Assembly (NCBI GenBank): GCA_023333565.1
Contig: JAJKFH010003173.1
Coordinates: 1,240,001-1,304,000, forward strand
Reading direction: 5' to 3'
Length of the DNA stretch: 64,000 nucleotides
Origin: Puffinus mauretanicus
Taxonomy: Eukaryota; Chordata; Aves; Procellariiformes; Procellariidae
Position numbers and translations under genes: made by a program. A model generated the notes under the pieces. The model saw only the letters and a program-made list of their open reading frames with translations, had not been told where the DNA came from and made no database searches. Below are positions 1 through 11,790 of the stretch, one piece after another. Each line of letters starts with the position of its first letter. Position 1 is the stretch's first letter.

Positions 1-14
1 CCGGTCTCCCTTAC

Positions 15-87
15 CTCGAACCCCATACGCGGTGGCCAGGAGCAAAGCGGAGCTGCCCAGAAGGCGGAGGGTGAAGATGAGCACCAT
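15..87 (-). CDS. Gene F, exon 1: signal-peptide exon of a further gene (partial)
   Basis: The ATG at 87 opens a 24-residue leader, starting MVLIFTLRLLG and continuing with a leucine-rich core and small residues, typical of a cleaved signal peptide. It ends in a GTAAGG donor after one base of a codon (phase 1). This is the same leader design and phase as the first exons of genes B to E, so a further RCA/SCR gene running off the left edge is likely. No SCR exon of it lies in the window, so the family is inferred from position and phase only. Confidence 0.6.
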
Positions 88-3000
88 GCTCCGGTCCCCG
101 GCACAGACTGCAGCTCCCGGGGGGCTGCGGGAAGATATGGGCACCCCAGTTCCCCCCGCATGCGGAAGGAGCCGCAGCTGTGGGGCTTCCCTGGGCCACG
201 GGACAGGAACCCGTGGGCTTCCCAGCACAGGAAGCCATGGGCTCCCCGGCACAGAGGAGCAGGGGAGGCTCCCAGGGAGGCTGCAGGTCCCACATGCTGC
301 TTCTGCTGCTATTTTTGGCAGGGGAATATGGGTCCCTAGGAACCGCGTGGCCTAAGGGCATCTGTGAAAGAGGGGTGGGTGCAGGCACAGAGGTGCTGCT
401 AGCCGAACTGTGCCCTCGGTGGAGAGCATCCTCGGTTAGGGGAAGTGGCCGGGGCTCTGCCCCAAGTCCCCGGGCGGTGACGGCAGCCCTTCCCACGAAC
501 CAGCTGAAGGGGCACGCTTGCCTGCCCGGGTACGGGAAGGGCAGAGCGGGGCATTCCCTCCTCCCGCACGCGTGGGACTGGCAGCAGCTGGGGACACGCC
601 TGTCCCTCGGGGCCGTGGGTGCTCGGGCCGGGAGGCGCAGCGTGCAGCCCAGCCCCGCACACCGCCCTGCAGCTGCGGACCCGAATCCTCCTGGGTCTCA
701 TCCCTAGGACTCATCCAAGCCGGCCACTGGCTGGAAGAATAAAAATCCCCAGACAGGACGTTTTGATGTAGGAGCAGCCGCAGCAGCCTCCAGCTCCCCA
801 CCTCCCATAGCGGAGGATGCTTTCTGAGCCTAAAACAAGCAGCAAGACATGCGTTACTCAAGTCTTTTTATCCCTCTTATTGATAGAGAGCTTCCAATAT
901 TTACATATCCAACATTTATACTTCAGAATTGCACTTGATTGGTTACACTCAGATTATAAAGTAAAATTATGTACAACTCAATTACAAACACAGTAGATAA
1001 CCCCTCTTCAATGGTAAATTTTGGTGACCACACCCGTAAGCTATGTCACAGCATTCACAGTCCCTTCCATATTGGTTGTGCGGAGATCATTTCAAGCTGA
1101 TCCCCAAATCAGGTGTTAAATCATTTGGAAAACCCACTCTGGACTATGCAGTAGGAACAATTGTGTTGGGATTAAAATAACAAAACAGAACACAACGTTA
1201 AGCTACGAGGCTTTACATCTGTGTTTCGTTCATCTAGTCACTCACGTGGCTTAAGGTAAGAGATATATAAAAATAAACAGCAATCTGCAAGTGCTTGTTC
1301 TGCAAGACTGGCTTCCGAAAACGGCATCTCACAGTGCCCCAGTGACAGCTGAGCAGGATAGGGCTCTGATGGGAAGGGAGAACTTTGTGGGTCTATTTGG
1401 AACAAGACTAATGTGGCTATTTGTGTTTTTCCCTCTAATTAGATGCATGTTCCTGTTAACAGGAAAGCACTGGTGAAAATGCAGAAACAAAAAGTACATA
1501 GCAGACACATTTCGAATACTTCCCGTTCCCAACTGCGCATCATGAGAAGCTCACAGACGGGTCGTTTACCTCTGCATCAGACAAAACCCTGAACCTCAAA
1601 ATCTTGCTTTACCAGCAGCTAAAAGTCCTAGTGTCTCAAGCTGGATTCAGGCAACAGCTGAATACAAGTTTAAATCCTGTCACGGTTTTGTTTCCCCTAT
1701 AAATAGGATTCCCAGGAAGCCTTCAAATCTTTACTTCATTTTACAAGATGCTACACACCTCTTCAGCGAGGCCGAGTTAAAACCAGGAAAGGACACCAAC
1801 ACCACCATGTGGGCTTTCTATCAGCCAAACGAATCAAGGGCACTTTTGCCTGTGTCTGTGGTTTAGACAAGGCGAGTGAGGTCCCGTCATCTGGGCTGTC
1901 CTCGTGGCACCGCCAAAGCCTGACTCGAGTTGGGGACAGCACGCTTCCTCGCTCACCCTCACAAAACGCGCTCAACACAACGACCAGCTAGGTCAGGTTA
2001 GACAGCATAAAACCAAAGTGCACAACAGATGCGGGGTTTGTGTCCTGTTCCTCACGGAGGAGTAAATTAAGGCTTTGGCTTGATGGGCATCTGTGCCTAC
2101 TTTGGGTGCAGCGTCAGAGCAAGTCGCCCTGCGCAGCCGCCCGCCAGCCCTGCCGCGAGCGGAGCAAGAGGCCAAAAACCTGCTTTTCCTCCCCAGCATC
2201 ACAGCAGCCCCGAGGCATCCTGGGGCTGAGCTGGGTTCGGGGTGCACAGCACCACCTGGAACTCGGACAGCGATTCCCTGCCATCAGAGTCTCCCCAGGC
2301 AGGCGGCATTTGAGCAGAAAGTGAAAAGGTTCACACGCTGCAACTTTCTGATGTTTGGTGGCATCTGCCGAGACACCTGCAAGTTCTGCATTCGGCCCGG
2401 ACACCACTGCCTGCGGATGAGCTCCGCTGCCCCCGAGCACCCGCCCGGCTGGGTTCCTCCCCTCGCCACTTCGAGAGAAGCGTTGAGCGACTGCAGAGGC
2501 AGGAAGGGTGTTTCCGCAAGGCGCTTGCAGAAAAGCCTCGACGTGATACAAAGATAGTGCTAGGGCAGCGACCTTCAGCTGAAGTCTAAAACTAATTTTC
2601 ATACATACAGGAAGAGTCAGAAGCGTAGCTCTTAATATTAAGGCATTTAAATTTTTTTCTCTCTGGTAAAATTTCCGATCTGTTAAGGATTGCTATTTGC
2701 ACAACGGTTCAGACTTGCCTAGAAGTAACGGTTACAACTGCGCTTTTAAATGAACACTTTCAATGCTTTCAGTACCCACAGCCAATACTCGACTTATGCA
2801 TCCTATTTATATCAAACTTATTTTTTTCAAGTATATATCACTCACATGAAGACATTCACCGTTAATCCTCTCGGCAGTGGCAGCACTTTCCACCTCAGAA
2901 CAATTAAGAAACCCCTGAATCCTGATCAGGACCAGGCACAACAAGACCTTAGTGGGGCTGAAAAACGGAACATGTAGAGGTACCCAAAGTGCACAATTTT

Positions 3001-3336
3001 CTCGAGTCTACTCTATTGCAGCGCCAGGGTCTTTGGCATCATTGTGACTTAACGTGAGGATAACCCACTCGATTTCTGAACAGCGTTCTCAGCCGGGTGG
3101 CAGAGAGCCGCCCAGCTCAGCCCCGTGCAGGAGCTGCTGTGTCCAACGCAACGTGCAGCTGCTGCAGCTGCAGCCAAAACCGTGAGTGCTTCGCGGGCGG
3201 TGGCAGGGAGCGTCTGGGCTTTGTCGTCCAAGGTCGGTTGCTTGTGGATTCAAGGCCAATTTCACAGGAGGGAAAAGCAGAGCACTGGGATCAACATGAC
3301 CAAGTCGAACACGTCTACAGATGGCTGTTCCCTAAT
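88..3336. other. Gene E 3' UTR plus intergenic stretch to gene F
   Basis: No coding exon is supported here. The AT-rich part from about 870 to 3336 is probably the 3' UTR of gene E, but I found no canonical AATAAA on the minus strand; only variants occur (minus-strand TATAAA near 2810 and 913, and a T-rich stretch near 865). The GC-rich part from about 90 to 700 is the likely upstream region of gene F. Confidence 0.4.
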
Positions 3337-3380
3337 CTAGATGTTCATAACCAGCATTGCCAGGAGGAGGGGGAAGATTC
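3337..3380 (-). CDS. Gene E last coding exon: hydrophobic tail and stop
   Basis: A TTGTAG acceptor opens GIFPLLLAMLVMNI followed by TAG at 3339-3337. There are no charged residues after the hydrophobic run, unlike the matching exon of gene D, which ends in MRCKDNKK. Confidence 0.75.
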
Positions 3381-6300
3381 CTACAAGAGACAAATAAGAA
3401 GTTTCAGTCTTCACTCCAAACATATTGAACTATCTTCTCCCTCCCTGGTCCCCTTTACCTCCCCCTCCTTTTCACAGCATTATCTTAAAGCAACAACAAT
3501 ATAAATCTGACAACAGACTGTACTGGAAGGCTTTTAAGCTTATTTCAAGCAGAACACACAGGAGACAGTAACATCAAGATAGGCAAGATCGTGGTACAGG
3601 GGTTCAGGAATATGTATTACATACCAACAATGATCACGTTCGCTCCACCTGGAAAGGAAGAGAGTCAAAACATGAAACTCAGCACCCATTCAGCACGGTA
3701 ATTCATCAAACTACACAACATGCAGTATCTCAAATCAGAGCCAATGCACGTGGAAGACAATTCAAGTAACACACAGAACGGGACCCCTGCATAGGACAAA
3801 CTCCACAGATTTTTATGTTAAAACACAGACGCATTTACCAGGATACACTTCCACTAGCCCGCGAGTCCATGCCGCAACCTAAGCATTCTCTTTTAGCACT
3901 AGATTTTAACTGAAGCTGTTTCAGAAAGCACCAGAGGCTTACTCCTTAGCAGAATTATCTGATTTGAGGATTCACAGAGGAAGGGAAAAATAGGTATTTT
4001 GAAGACAGAAAGGAGGCAGCAAGACAGACACCTCTGCATTCAGGAGTGGGCTTGCTCCAGACTCCCCGGTATTGATCTCCTGCAATACACTGAAGAAAGG
4101 CCTGTCCAACAAGGGTGAAGCCATCATTGCATTTATAAGCTACGGTGGAGCCATGGACAAAGTCTATGCCCTTTGTGCCGTTGTGCATCCCGTTGTCAAT
4201 CGTTGGTGGCTTTCCACAGAGAACGTAAGGGAACTGTCCCACAGGAGGAACATCACGTTTGCATTCAGGAGTAGGCTTGCTCCAGACTCCGTGGTATTGA
4301 TGATCTACTTTACAGTGAATAGAGGCTGCTCCAGCAAGGGTGAAGCCATCCTTGCATTTATAAACTACAACAGAGCCTTGGACAAAGTTTGCGCCCTTTG
4401 TGCCATTGTGCATCCCGTGGTCAATCATGGGGGGCTCTTCACAGAGAACGTCAAGGAGTTGTCCTATGGGAGGAACATCAGCAAGAGTGTCTGAGTACTT
4501 CTCCTAACTGAAAAGTGAAGAGGTTTATGAGGAGAAGGAGGTACAGCCACATGCCATGCATCTAGCAGCAACTGAAAACACTTCAAGCTTTCTTACTCGG
4601 TACTGCACCTCAGCTACTGCCCGTTAGCCACAACTCCAGGACCTCAACCCATGAAATAAGCCACAGAAGTGCCTAATCAGGCTAGAAGAAATGTTTCAGC
4701 CATTTCTAGCTTCACATAACACTACACACCGACTTCATAACACCTGATTTCAGCATTATACCAAATTGAGTGGACAAAGTTCTAACATCCAATTATCTTC
4801 ATCTTTCCCTGGTAACTAGAGAAAGAAAACTTTCCTCCTGTGACTGTTTTTTTTCTATAACTTCTGCTCTTCCCTTGCTCCTTCCACTTTGTCAGCCTAA
4901 TTTCTGAGTTGTATGAGAATACTGCACCTAAGGCCTCACAGCCTTAGTATTGAAATAATGAATTTTACAGTTGATTGAATTAAGAAGCGCAAGTAAGAGC
5001 AGCGCAAGCCCACCAGCAAGGCAGCTACACCAGCACAGTTCCAACTATTATCTTAATGGCTCTGTGCAGAGTTTTTCCCTCTTACTTTCACAGTATGGAG
5101 GTGCGGTATCCCAATCAACTCCATTTTCTGATACCACACATTTGGCAGAAGATGACTTCTTTAATTCATACCTAAAGAAAGAGAAGTTTAGTACTTTCCA
5201 GAAGACAACCCAGAAAGGGTTCCTCCCCCTCCTCCCCACCACTGCATGCAGGCAAGTTATTAACCAGAAGGTGCCCCTGCTATGAAATGAGATCTCGCCA
5301 CATCAAAGCCACTAAATAAGGGCACTAGTAAGAGCCGGACTGAAGCAGTTCACTGCATTACCAAGCACAGGCGTGTGGCCACATGCTCATCTCACTGAGG
5401 ACATAATATACGGTTTCACTGGAGACTTGCACTGGGAAACCAGGGAGGGAGGGGGGTGGTGGATGTTACTGCCTGTGATCCCTGTCTTCTGACCCCCGAG
5501 TCGGTCCCTTTTAAGCAGTGATCCACTCACCCAGGATGACAGGTGAATGTCACAACTGTCTCAAACAGGAAATTGTCTGCAATCACATCCCCGTTGTCTA
5601 TCGTGGGAGGAGTACATTGCTGTCCTACCGGAAAAGAAAGCGCAGGGCAGGATTGCACCAAATTTGCACCAAATTCCAGAGTAAGTAACATCTCAAGCGT
5701 GTACAGATCACTCGTACAGTCAGTCAAGACAGGAGAGGAAGAGATACTCACGTATACAGAAGTCTGGGTCTGCAGACCAAGTTGCATCACTCAGACAAGT
5801 GACAACAGAGGACTTTCCACCTGCTGCAGTATAACCCGGTTTACACCGATACCTCAGCTCAGTTCCAGCAAGAGAGCTGTCACCCACAGCCCTTGTTAAC
5901 TCAGCGAAAGGGAAGCCTGGAGCAGGACCACAGTAGACTAACAATTGGAGACAAAAGCCAGGTTAGCTACAGAAGAGTACCCACAGGGTCTGCAATAACA
6001 ACAGTGAACGGCATGTTTTGGAGCACACAACGTTTTAACCTGTCTGAATGTCAGTGTCTGGGATACAGTTTGCATCCAACCCATTTAGCAAACAGCAGCA
6101 TATATCACGGTTTGCTTAACAGAGAAAAGACGGAGATTGGGTAGCATCTCTGCATCAAAGATGCTCCTTCACTGACCGCCAACCCAACCTGCAGGACCAG
6201 CTGGGCTCAGAAGCCAAACATCCCCAACAGGTCTGGAAGCTGTGAAGCAAGCCTGCCAGGTGTAGAAGGCAGTTTTGTCTCTTCTTTCAGTGCACTTTTG

Positions 6301-9300
6301 GATCATTTGCAGTTCACAAATAAACAGCTTCAGGTCTAAGTACATAACTGGCCTGGGCTGCCGCGCCGAGGACCCAGCCAGCATGCTCTGCAAGGGCATG
6401 GCTACAAGTGCACGAGGTTCGGAAGCTGATCTGCCCAACAGCTCTTAGATCTACTTCAGCGGCTCAAGGAAACAAATTTGTTTGTACTCACTTGGGTCAC
6501 ATGTTGGCAGAGGCGGCTTCCAGGTATTGTCTGCTTCACAAGTGACTACATTACTACCGTTCAATAAATGACCAGAATTACACTCAAAGGTCACTGTATT
6601 TTTATACGTGTGCTCAGTGCCAAAGCCAGATGACCTTCTCCCATTTTTCACTTCTGGATTTTTACACCTGACCACTGGAAGTGAAGACAAGACAATCAGA
6701 ATATTTATTACAAGAAGGAAAAGCCCTGCAGTGACACCAGAGGCATTACAGGAGAAGCTTACTAAGAGAACTGCCGTCCTTTCACTCAGAGAGGCAGGTC
6801 CCCAGTGGGGGACAGAGGCATCATTAAGAAACTCCACATGTGAGAGCTTCGTTTTTCATTTGCAGGAAGCCCTGGACATGGGCAGGGAGAGGGAGGCTTT
6901 TTGTGGGCTGAAGCATCCATTAAACCAAGCCCTGCCTCTGACCACGACTTGGGAGATCACTGCATTAAGCTTTCTGGGAATCCTTCTAGAATCAAATCAA
7001 CCTTCTCATGTTCGGCAGCCCATAGGGAAAGTACAGATCGGGAGAGGGATGAGAAACAAAGTCAAAAGAATAAGGAGAAAAAGAAAGCGTTTACCTTTGC
7101 ATTCAGGGGCCGGACCGCTCCATACTCCATTGAGGTTATCATCCCTATCACAGCGAATCGTGGCATCTCCAATAAGAGCAAAACCTGTCTTACAGCTGTA
7201 AGTTGCAGCCATGCCAAAGCTGAAGTCTATGTCCCCATTGATGAGCTGCCCATTCTCGATCACGGGAGGTGGTGAACAGAGGATAACTGCATGGGAAAGC
7301 AACAGCAAGAAAATGCAAGAACATTTCCATTGAATATGAAACTGAGGTCTAGCTACTAAAAAAACAAAACAAAAAACCAACCCTAACAAAAAAAAATAAT
7401 AAAAGCCAAATAAAAAACCAGGGAAGCAGCCCTAGAGCAATCATCTCAACCTAAAGTCTTGAATGCGCTTTTAAATTCTGAATGTTTTCCAGGGTTTTTT
7501 TAAATGGATAAATGGTAAAATGGCAAAACAGCATCTATGGTCCAAGAGGAGACACTACAGAAGAGGCCTTTTGGAGGCAATAAACATGGTCTCAGCAAGC
7601 AGTCTGGGACCCTCACCTACTGGGGATGGCATTTTCTACCTCCCTTGTGCTAACCAGGATGAGGCCAGAATACCTATTACAGCAGCAAACCATCTATACT
7701 ATCAGCAGCTGATGGTCAGGCCCATCCCACAGGATGCTAAAAAAGCCCAAATAGCACCGACAAAATCTTAGCATTTCTTTCTCCTTTGAAAATTGAGATT
7801 TTGGATGTGCAGTCATGTCTGAAGGCATCTCAGTCCCGGTCAAGCACAGCTCTTGATAATCAATTCAGCAGTGGTTGCCTGGCAGAAAACACAACACAAG
7901 TGTTGCAGCGTCCGCACCAGTCTGGCAGAAAGCTTGCTGCGCGCCTGTGCTGGGCAATACCAACCAACAGCCTCGGGAGCTGCTTTTCTCGCAGATCTGA
8001 CTACAGAGCTGCTGCCAACATCCACAGATCCTCCTCAGTATTCGATTTTCATTCCCAGCTCCACCGAGAGTGCTTGTTTGGGGGAGGGCTAAGGAGTCAG
8101 TCTCATTAAAAGTTAATGTAATTTGCATTAGGTGCCAAGAAGAGAGTATCCACCTGCTGTTCTCCAAACTACCACATATATTGCAATAGCTTCAAGAAAG
8201 AGATGTACACAAAACATTTAAGATCTGCTTACTGGCACAGTATGGAATGTGACTCCAATAAACTTCATTGTTTTTAAGTATACATCGTGCAGACGGCTCC
8301 CCTTGTAACCTGTACCTAAGAAAAGAAAAGCTTGAATCGCTGGAAAAAGTGGAAAAAACCTTGGAAAATTCAGAAAGTTGTACAGTTTCTAATGATATTC
8401 TCTGGAGGAGCTGAACTAGGGGAAAAACAGCTAGCCCTCCTATAAAATACAATTTTCCCAATACTTAAAGAAATGCAATATATGATGCAGTTAGAGGAAA
8501 TTTAATACTTGCAGTGGGTGGATACAAGCTCACAGGAGCGCGAGCAAGACAGCATCCCCACCATGAGTCTGCTCAGCCCCGTGCTGTGCAGCGGTAGGTC
8601 CAAATGGCAACTTATTTTCTGAGCAGAGCTAGGTGTCACTGACATACCTTAACCGCTCTCTTTCCCCCTCGCCCCGCTCCCGGCATCCCCAGGACACCGC
8701 AGCCCTCTCTTCCCGAGACCCCTTAGCTAAGACGTGGACAGCTGGACCCATTGCACAACAGCAAACGCTGAATTACTAACGAGCACCGACAGGAAAGGAA
8801 CAAAATTCTTTGCAAAGCAGCCGAAAAGCAATCTGCAAAGACCATGCTCTCACGCCCAGAAGATAATCTGTTTTGACAGCAAGAGCAGGAGAGAGCCTGA
8901 CCCCCATGGCTCCCCGCTCCAAACACCCCTTGCTGTGCCTGTGCTTGCCAAGGAAACAGCCGCCAGATATTAAAAGCCCCCGAGTCTCCCGTGGGTGCTG
9001 TCTCCCAGCCTCAGCTCCGTCGACTCACCAGGAGCCTGGGCCAAAGCTTACCCATCGTTACAGGTGTAGGTTATCGTCGCCCCGAACAGGAGGTTGGTTG
9101 TATAGTTAAAGTTGCCATTCACGATGTCCGGTAGACCACACGACTTTCCTGGAAGGGCGAGTGATCAGCGTTAGCTTTATTTTATAGCATGATAGTGAAA
9201 CGCAGGTGACAGTGCTGTTCAGTGTCGTTACAGACTAATTGACCATTTATCGGGCACCTAATTTCCCTCATGAGCAAGTACCAGCACTTTCAGAAAAGAT

Positions 9301-10253
9301 ACAAGATCCACATTAACTTCTGAGGAACTGAAAGTTAAAACAGAAATAAAAAGCAAATAAAAGCACAAATAAAGCTAAGGACAAATAAAAAAAGCGAAGG
9401 TTCATACACTTACTGAGAAAGGAAACTGATAAAGAGACCAGTGAGCTCAGGGCAGAGGTCTTGGTCCATAGGGAAACAGCACGAAGGAGAAGGGGACAGG
9501 GAGGGACCCCCTGACCGCCCTAGGGCCAGTACAGGTGCATTACCACGGGGACAACTCCCAAGGCCTTTGCCACGCTGTACCTTGTTTCTGTGCGAATATA
9601 TTATAGCATTTACACTGTATCACCAGATGGTAAAGTAATTAAGAAGGGCAGAGATCATCTCTCTGAGATTAACGTTTCTAAGCAGAAAGGGCAACCCCAG
9701 GCAGGCACACAGGGCGAGCGCTTGTCCTCAGCTGCGTTAAAAACAGCAACCCGGGGAGCATCCTTCCCAACTGTGCTGCACCGCGAGCGGGCTCTGGGGT
9801 ACAGCAGGGGATGCGCCCCCCGCCCCGATCCCACGAGCCCACGAGGGGGGAACCCACCGATGCAGAAGTCGGGGTCTGCCGACCAGAGGGAGTCGGGGCC
9901 GCAGGTGACCTTGGCGGATTTGCCCTGGGCCCTCGTGTACCCCGGGCGGCACCTGTATAGCAGCGTGGTCCCCACGGCGTAGGGCTTCTCCAGGGGCGTG
10001 GGGGGCTCCGCAAAGGCAAACCTCGGCGGCTGCGAGCAGTCACCTGCGGGCAGGGGGGGGATGATGGCGGCGGGCTCGCCTTGGCCCTTCCCCACGCAGC
10101 CACAGCCCCATCCCCACGCGGACCCATCCCCGCGGAGCCCCATCCCCACGCAGCCCTGCCCCTTTCCCACGCAGCCCCTCTCCCCCCGTGGCCCCGCTCA
10201 CCCCAGGCGCCGGGCAGCGCCAGCAGCACGGCGCAGAGCCAGCGCAGCTCCAT
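3337..10253 (-). CDS. Gene E: eight-SCR complement regulator, probably GPI-anchored
   Basis: Coding exons: 10253-10202 (signal peptide), 10043-9858 (SCR1), 9148-9052 and 8315-8233 (SCR2, split), 7286-7095 (SCR3), 6674-6492 (SCR4), 5937-5752 (SCR5), 5624-5531 and 5171-5086 (SCR6, split), 4463-4032 (SCR7 and SCR8 fused), 3648-3625 and 3380-3337 (hydrophobic C-terminus). They total 1659 bases, giving 552 residues and a stop. The SCR fold is shown by four Cys per unit with a Trp before the last one. The protein ends in a hydrophobic run (GIFPLLLAMLVMNI) with no basic cytoplasmic tail, preceded by Gly-Gly-Ala-Asn, which fits a GPI-attachment signal. SCR5-6-7 repeat SCR1-2-3. By family it should restrain C3/C4 convertases at the cell surface. 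It is likely the GPI-anchored RCA member known in birds, but that name is inferred. Confidence 0.85.
3625..3648 (-). CDS. Gene E micro-exon (24 bp) before the hydrophobic tail
   Basis: It lies between a TTTCCAG acceptor and a GTATGT donor, phase 1 to 1, and encodes GGANVIIV. It corresponds in position and size to the 27-bp micro-exon of gene D at 16214-16240. The small residues G-G-A-N are plausible GPI attachment residues. Confidence 0.7.
4032..4463 (-). CDS. Gene E exon carrying SCR7 and SCR8 fused
   Basis: A single 432-bp open exon encodes two complete SCRs, each ending in GVWSKPTPEC. Between them the linker DVPPVGQ corresponds base for base to the intron end and acceptor in front of the first unit. 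The two units are offset by 225 bp. Both resemble SCR3 of the same gene (GVWSGPAPEC). Confidence 0.9.
5086..5171 (-). CDS. Gene E SCR6, second half
   Basis: This 86-bp exon starts in phase 2 with the Tyr of RYELKKS and contains Cys3, Trp (VDWDTAPPYC) and Cys4. It has a TTTAG acceptor and a GTAAGA donor. Confidence 0.88.
5531..5624 (-). CDS. Gene E SCR6, first half
   Basis: This 94-bp exon encodes QQCTPPTIDNG through FTCHPG, holding Cys1 and Cys2. The split in the Gly codon (phase 2) before GTGAGT is the classic position of the intron that divides one SCR in RCA genes. Confidence 0.88.
5752..5937 (-). CDS. Gene E SCR5
   Basis: This 186-bp phase 1-1 exon runs from YCGPAPGFPFAE to TWSADPDFCI. 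The WSADPDFCI end is shared with SCR1 (9858-10043), so it is a duplicate of SCR1. Confidence 0.92.
6492..6674 (-). CDS. Gene E SCR4
   Basis: This 183-bp phase 1-1 exon runs from VRCKNPEVKNG to WKPPLPTCDP. All four Cys and the Trp are present. It has no second copy in the gene, so it lies between the two SCR1-3 type triplets. Confidence 0.92.
7095..7286 (-). CDS. Gene E SCR3
   Basis: This 192-bp phase 1-1 exon runs from LCSPPPVIENG to GVWSGPAPECKG, with ATGCAG acceptor and GTAAAC donor. It is the parent type of the fused SCR7/8 exon. Confidence 0.92.
8233..8315 (-). CDS. Gene E SCR2, second half
   Basis: This 83-bp exon encodes YRLQGEPSARC to WSHIPYCA with Cys3, Trp and Cys4. Its phase-2 entry matches the split Gly codon of the exon at 9052-9148. 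Confidence 0.88.
9052..9148 (-). CDS. Gene E SCR2, first half
   Basis: This 97-bp exon encodes KSCGLPDIVNGNFNYT through TYTCNDG with Cys1 and Cys2. It has a CTTCCAG acceptor and a GTAAGC donor. Confidence 0.88.
9858..10043 (-). CDS. Gene E SCR1
   Basis: This 186-bp phase 1-1 exon runs from GDCSQPPRFAFAEPP to LWSADPDFCI. It begins with the GDC motif that also opens SCR1 of genes C and D. The donor is GTGGGT. Confidence 0.92.
10202..10253 (-). CDS. Gene E signal-peptide exon
   Basis: The ATG at 10253 encodes MELRWLCAVLLALPGAWG, a short basic-free leader with a leucine core and Ala-x-Gly end. GTGAGC donor, phase 1. The 5' flank is very GC-rich. Confidence 0.88.
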
Positions 10254-10460
10254 GGCCGCTCCCGGTGCTGCTCCCGCTCCCGGTGCCGGTGCCGGTGCCG
10301 GTGCCGCGGGGCGGCCGCAGGGCGCGGCGGCACGACCCTTTCCGGGGCGGGCGGGGGCCGGGCCGTCCCCGGATCCTCGTCACCGGTGCAGCACGACGAG
10401 GGTTTTTTTCCCGGCTATGGAAGGTAACGGGGGCCTTGGTTCCGCCGAGCCCCACGGGGC
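10254..10460 (-). promoter_or_regulatory. GC-rich promoter and 5' UTR region of gene E
   Basis: CpG-dense sequence lies directly upstream of the gene E start, with a GC-box-like GGGGCGGGC near 10345 and a short hexamer run (CGGTGC repeated) near 10279-10306. Promoter activity is inferred from composition and position. Confidence 0.45.
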
Positions 10461-11784
10461 TCCGGAGCGGTGCCCCCCGCGGTGCTCAGTGGGCACGGGG
10501 GTTCCCACGGCGCTGCCGCTTTCTCCTCTATCGGGTACGAAATGATGCCGCTTAACAACCGAGAAACAGCAAAACGCAGGCGGCTGGCGCTGGGACCAGG
10601 TCTCCTTCCCGTGTTTCCCCAGTGGTCTCTCCTGCCCGGCTCCTACCGGCAGCGCGGGGCTGAGCTCTCCCACCCCGCCCGGTAGCACGGGAGGAGTTTG
10701 CCTTACAGCTGAGTAACCCAGCACGCAATCTGCATGACCGCTCCTCAGAATGCTGTAAAGGCACGGGAGTGTCTGCCTTGAGAGAGGTGCTTGTTCTCGG
10801 TCGCTCCACCCCATCGCCCTGCCCTCGGTCCTCGACTCCAGGGCAGCCCGAGGCCACCCCAGGCCCTCCCTTGAAGAGCACTTGTCCTACTGCCACAGCG
10901 TCTGGCACCATGCCTACGTCTCCTCTTCATTGCCTCTCCCTCTGCGTCAGCTAGGTGAGGTTTAGGGCATGCTGGGGGACCACTTGGCACCCCTGGAACA
11001 GACCCTGCTGCCTCCAGCCCCATGTTCGAAGGGATGATCAGAAGGGGACAGTGAGGGACGGCAGCCAGGGCACGGGGCAGCTCAGGCGCTCAGGTGGCCA
11101 TTGCCTCTCCCTCTCCTCAAAGCAGTATCAGGATTGCACCCACCAGCACAAGCCCATGGCAAGGTGCTGCATCCCAGTTCAATAACAAATACAACAGCAG
11201 AATTGGATAACTGCATGGCCCCTTTCTGTCCTACCCATAGAACACCAATAAGTTCAATCTCTTGGCAAACACCAATAAAGCAGAAAGGCAATTTTTACAG
11301 CTTCTGTGTTATCACTGTTAATTTTGTCCCCATGTCAAAACAAAGCAAGGAGTACAAGCCAGCAAACGCCAATTAGGGAGCAGGTAGTTTAGTCCTCCGA
11401 ACTCCTTGCTGGAGCTGCAGCCTGGTGTTTTGGGTAGAGAATATGACCGGTACAGGAATACTTGGGGTCAGCTGAGGTAAGGTTATACGTGGAGAGGAGC
11501 ACACACCTTCCCGGTACTGCCCTGGTACTGCCCGGGGTGGGAATGGGCTCCGCTCCAGCAGCAGCACCTCACCTCCGTCATCGCTGTTCCCAGGAAAGGC
11601 CAGGCACGCTGCTACGGACAAGAGTGCAACATGACAGCGGCAATTATCTGAGCAGTTGATTACATCCGGCAAACAATGAGACTGCAAAACCATTCAAGGC
11701 GCTTTATGAGAAGGTTTGATTAGTAAATTAAAAAAAAAACAAAACACCAAGCCAGGATACTAGGATTGCTTATTTTATATTCCT
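10461..11784. other. Intergenic stretch between genes D and E
   Basis: I see no SCR exon, conserved protein or repeat here. The left part becomes GC-rich toward the gene E promoter. Confidence 0.5.
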
Positions 11785-11790
11785 TTTATT
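11785..11790 (-). terminator. Poly(A) signal for the long gene D transcript
   Basis: AATAAA on the minus strand lies about 425 bp after the stop codon at 12215, in AT-rich sequence. Confidence 0.5.
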
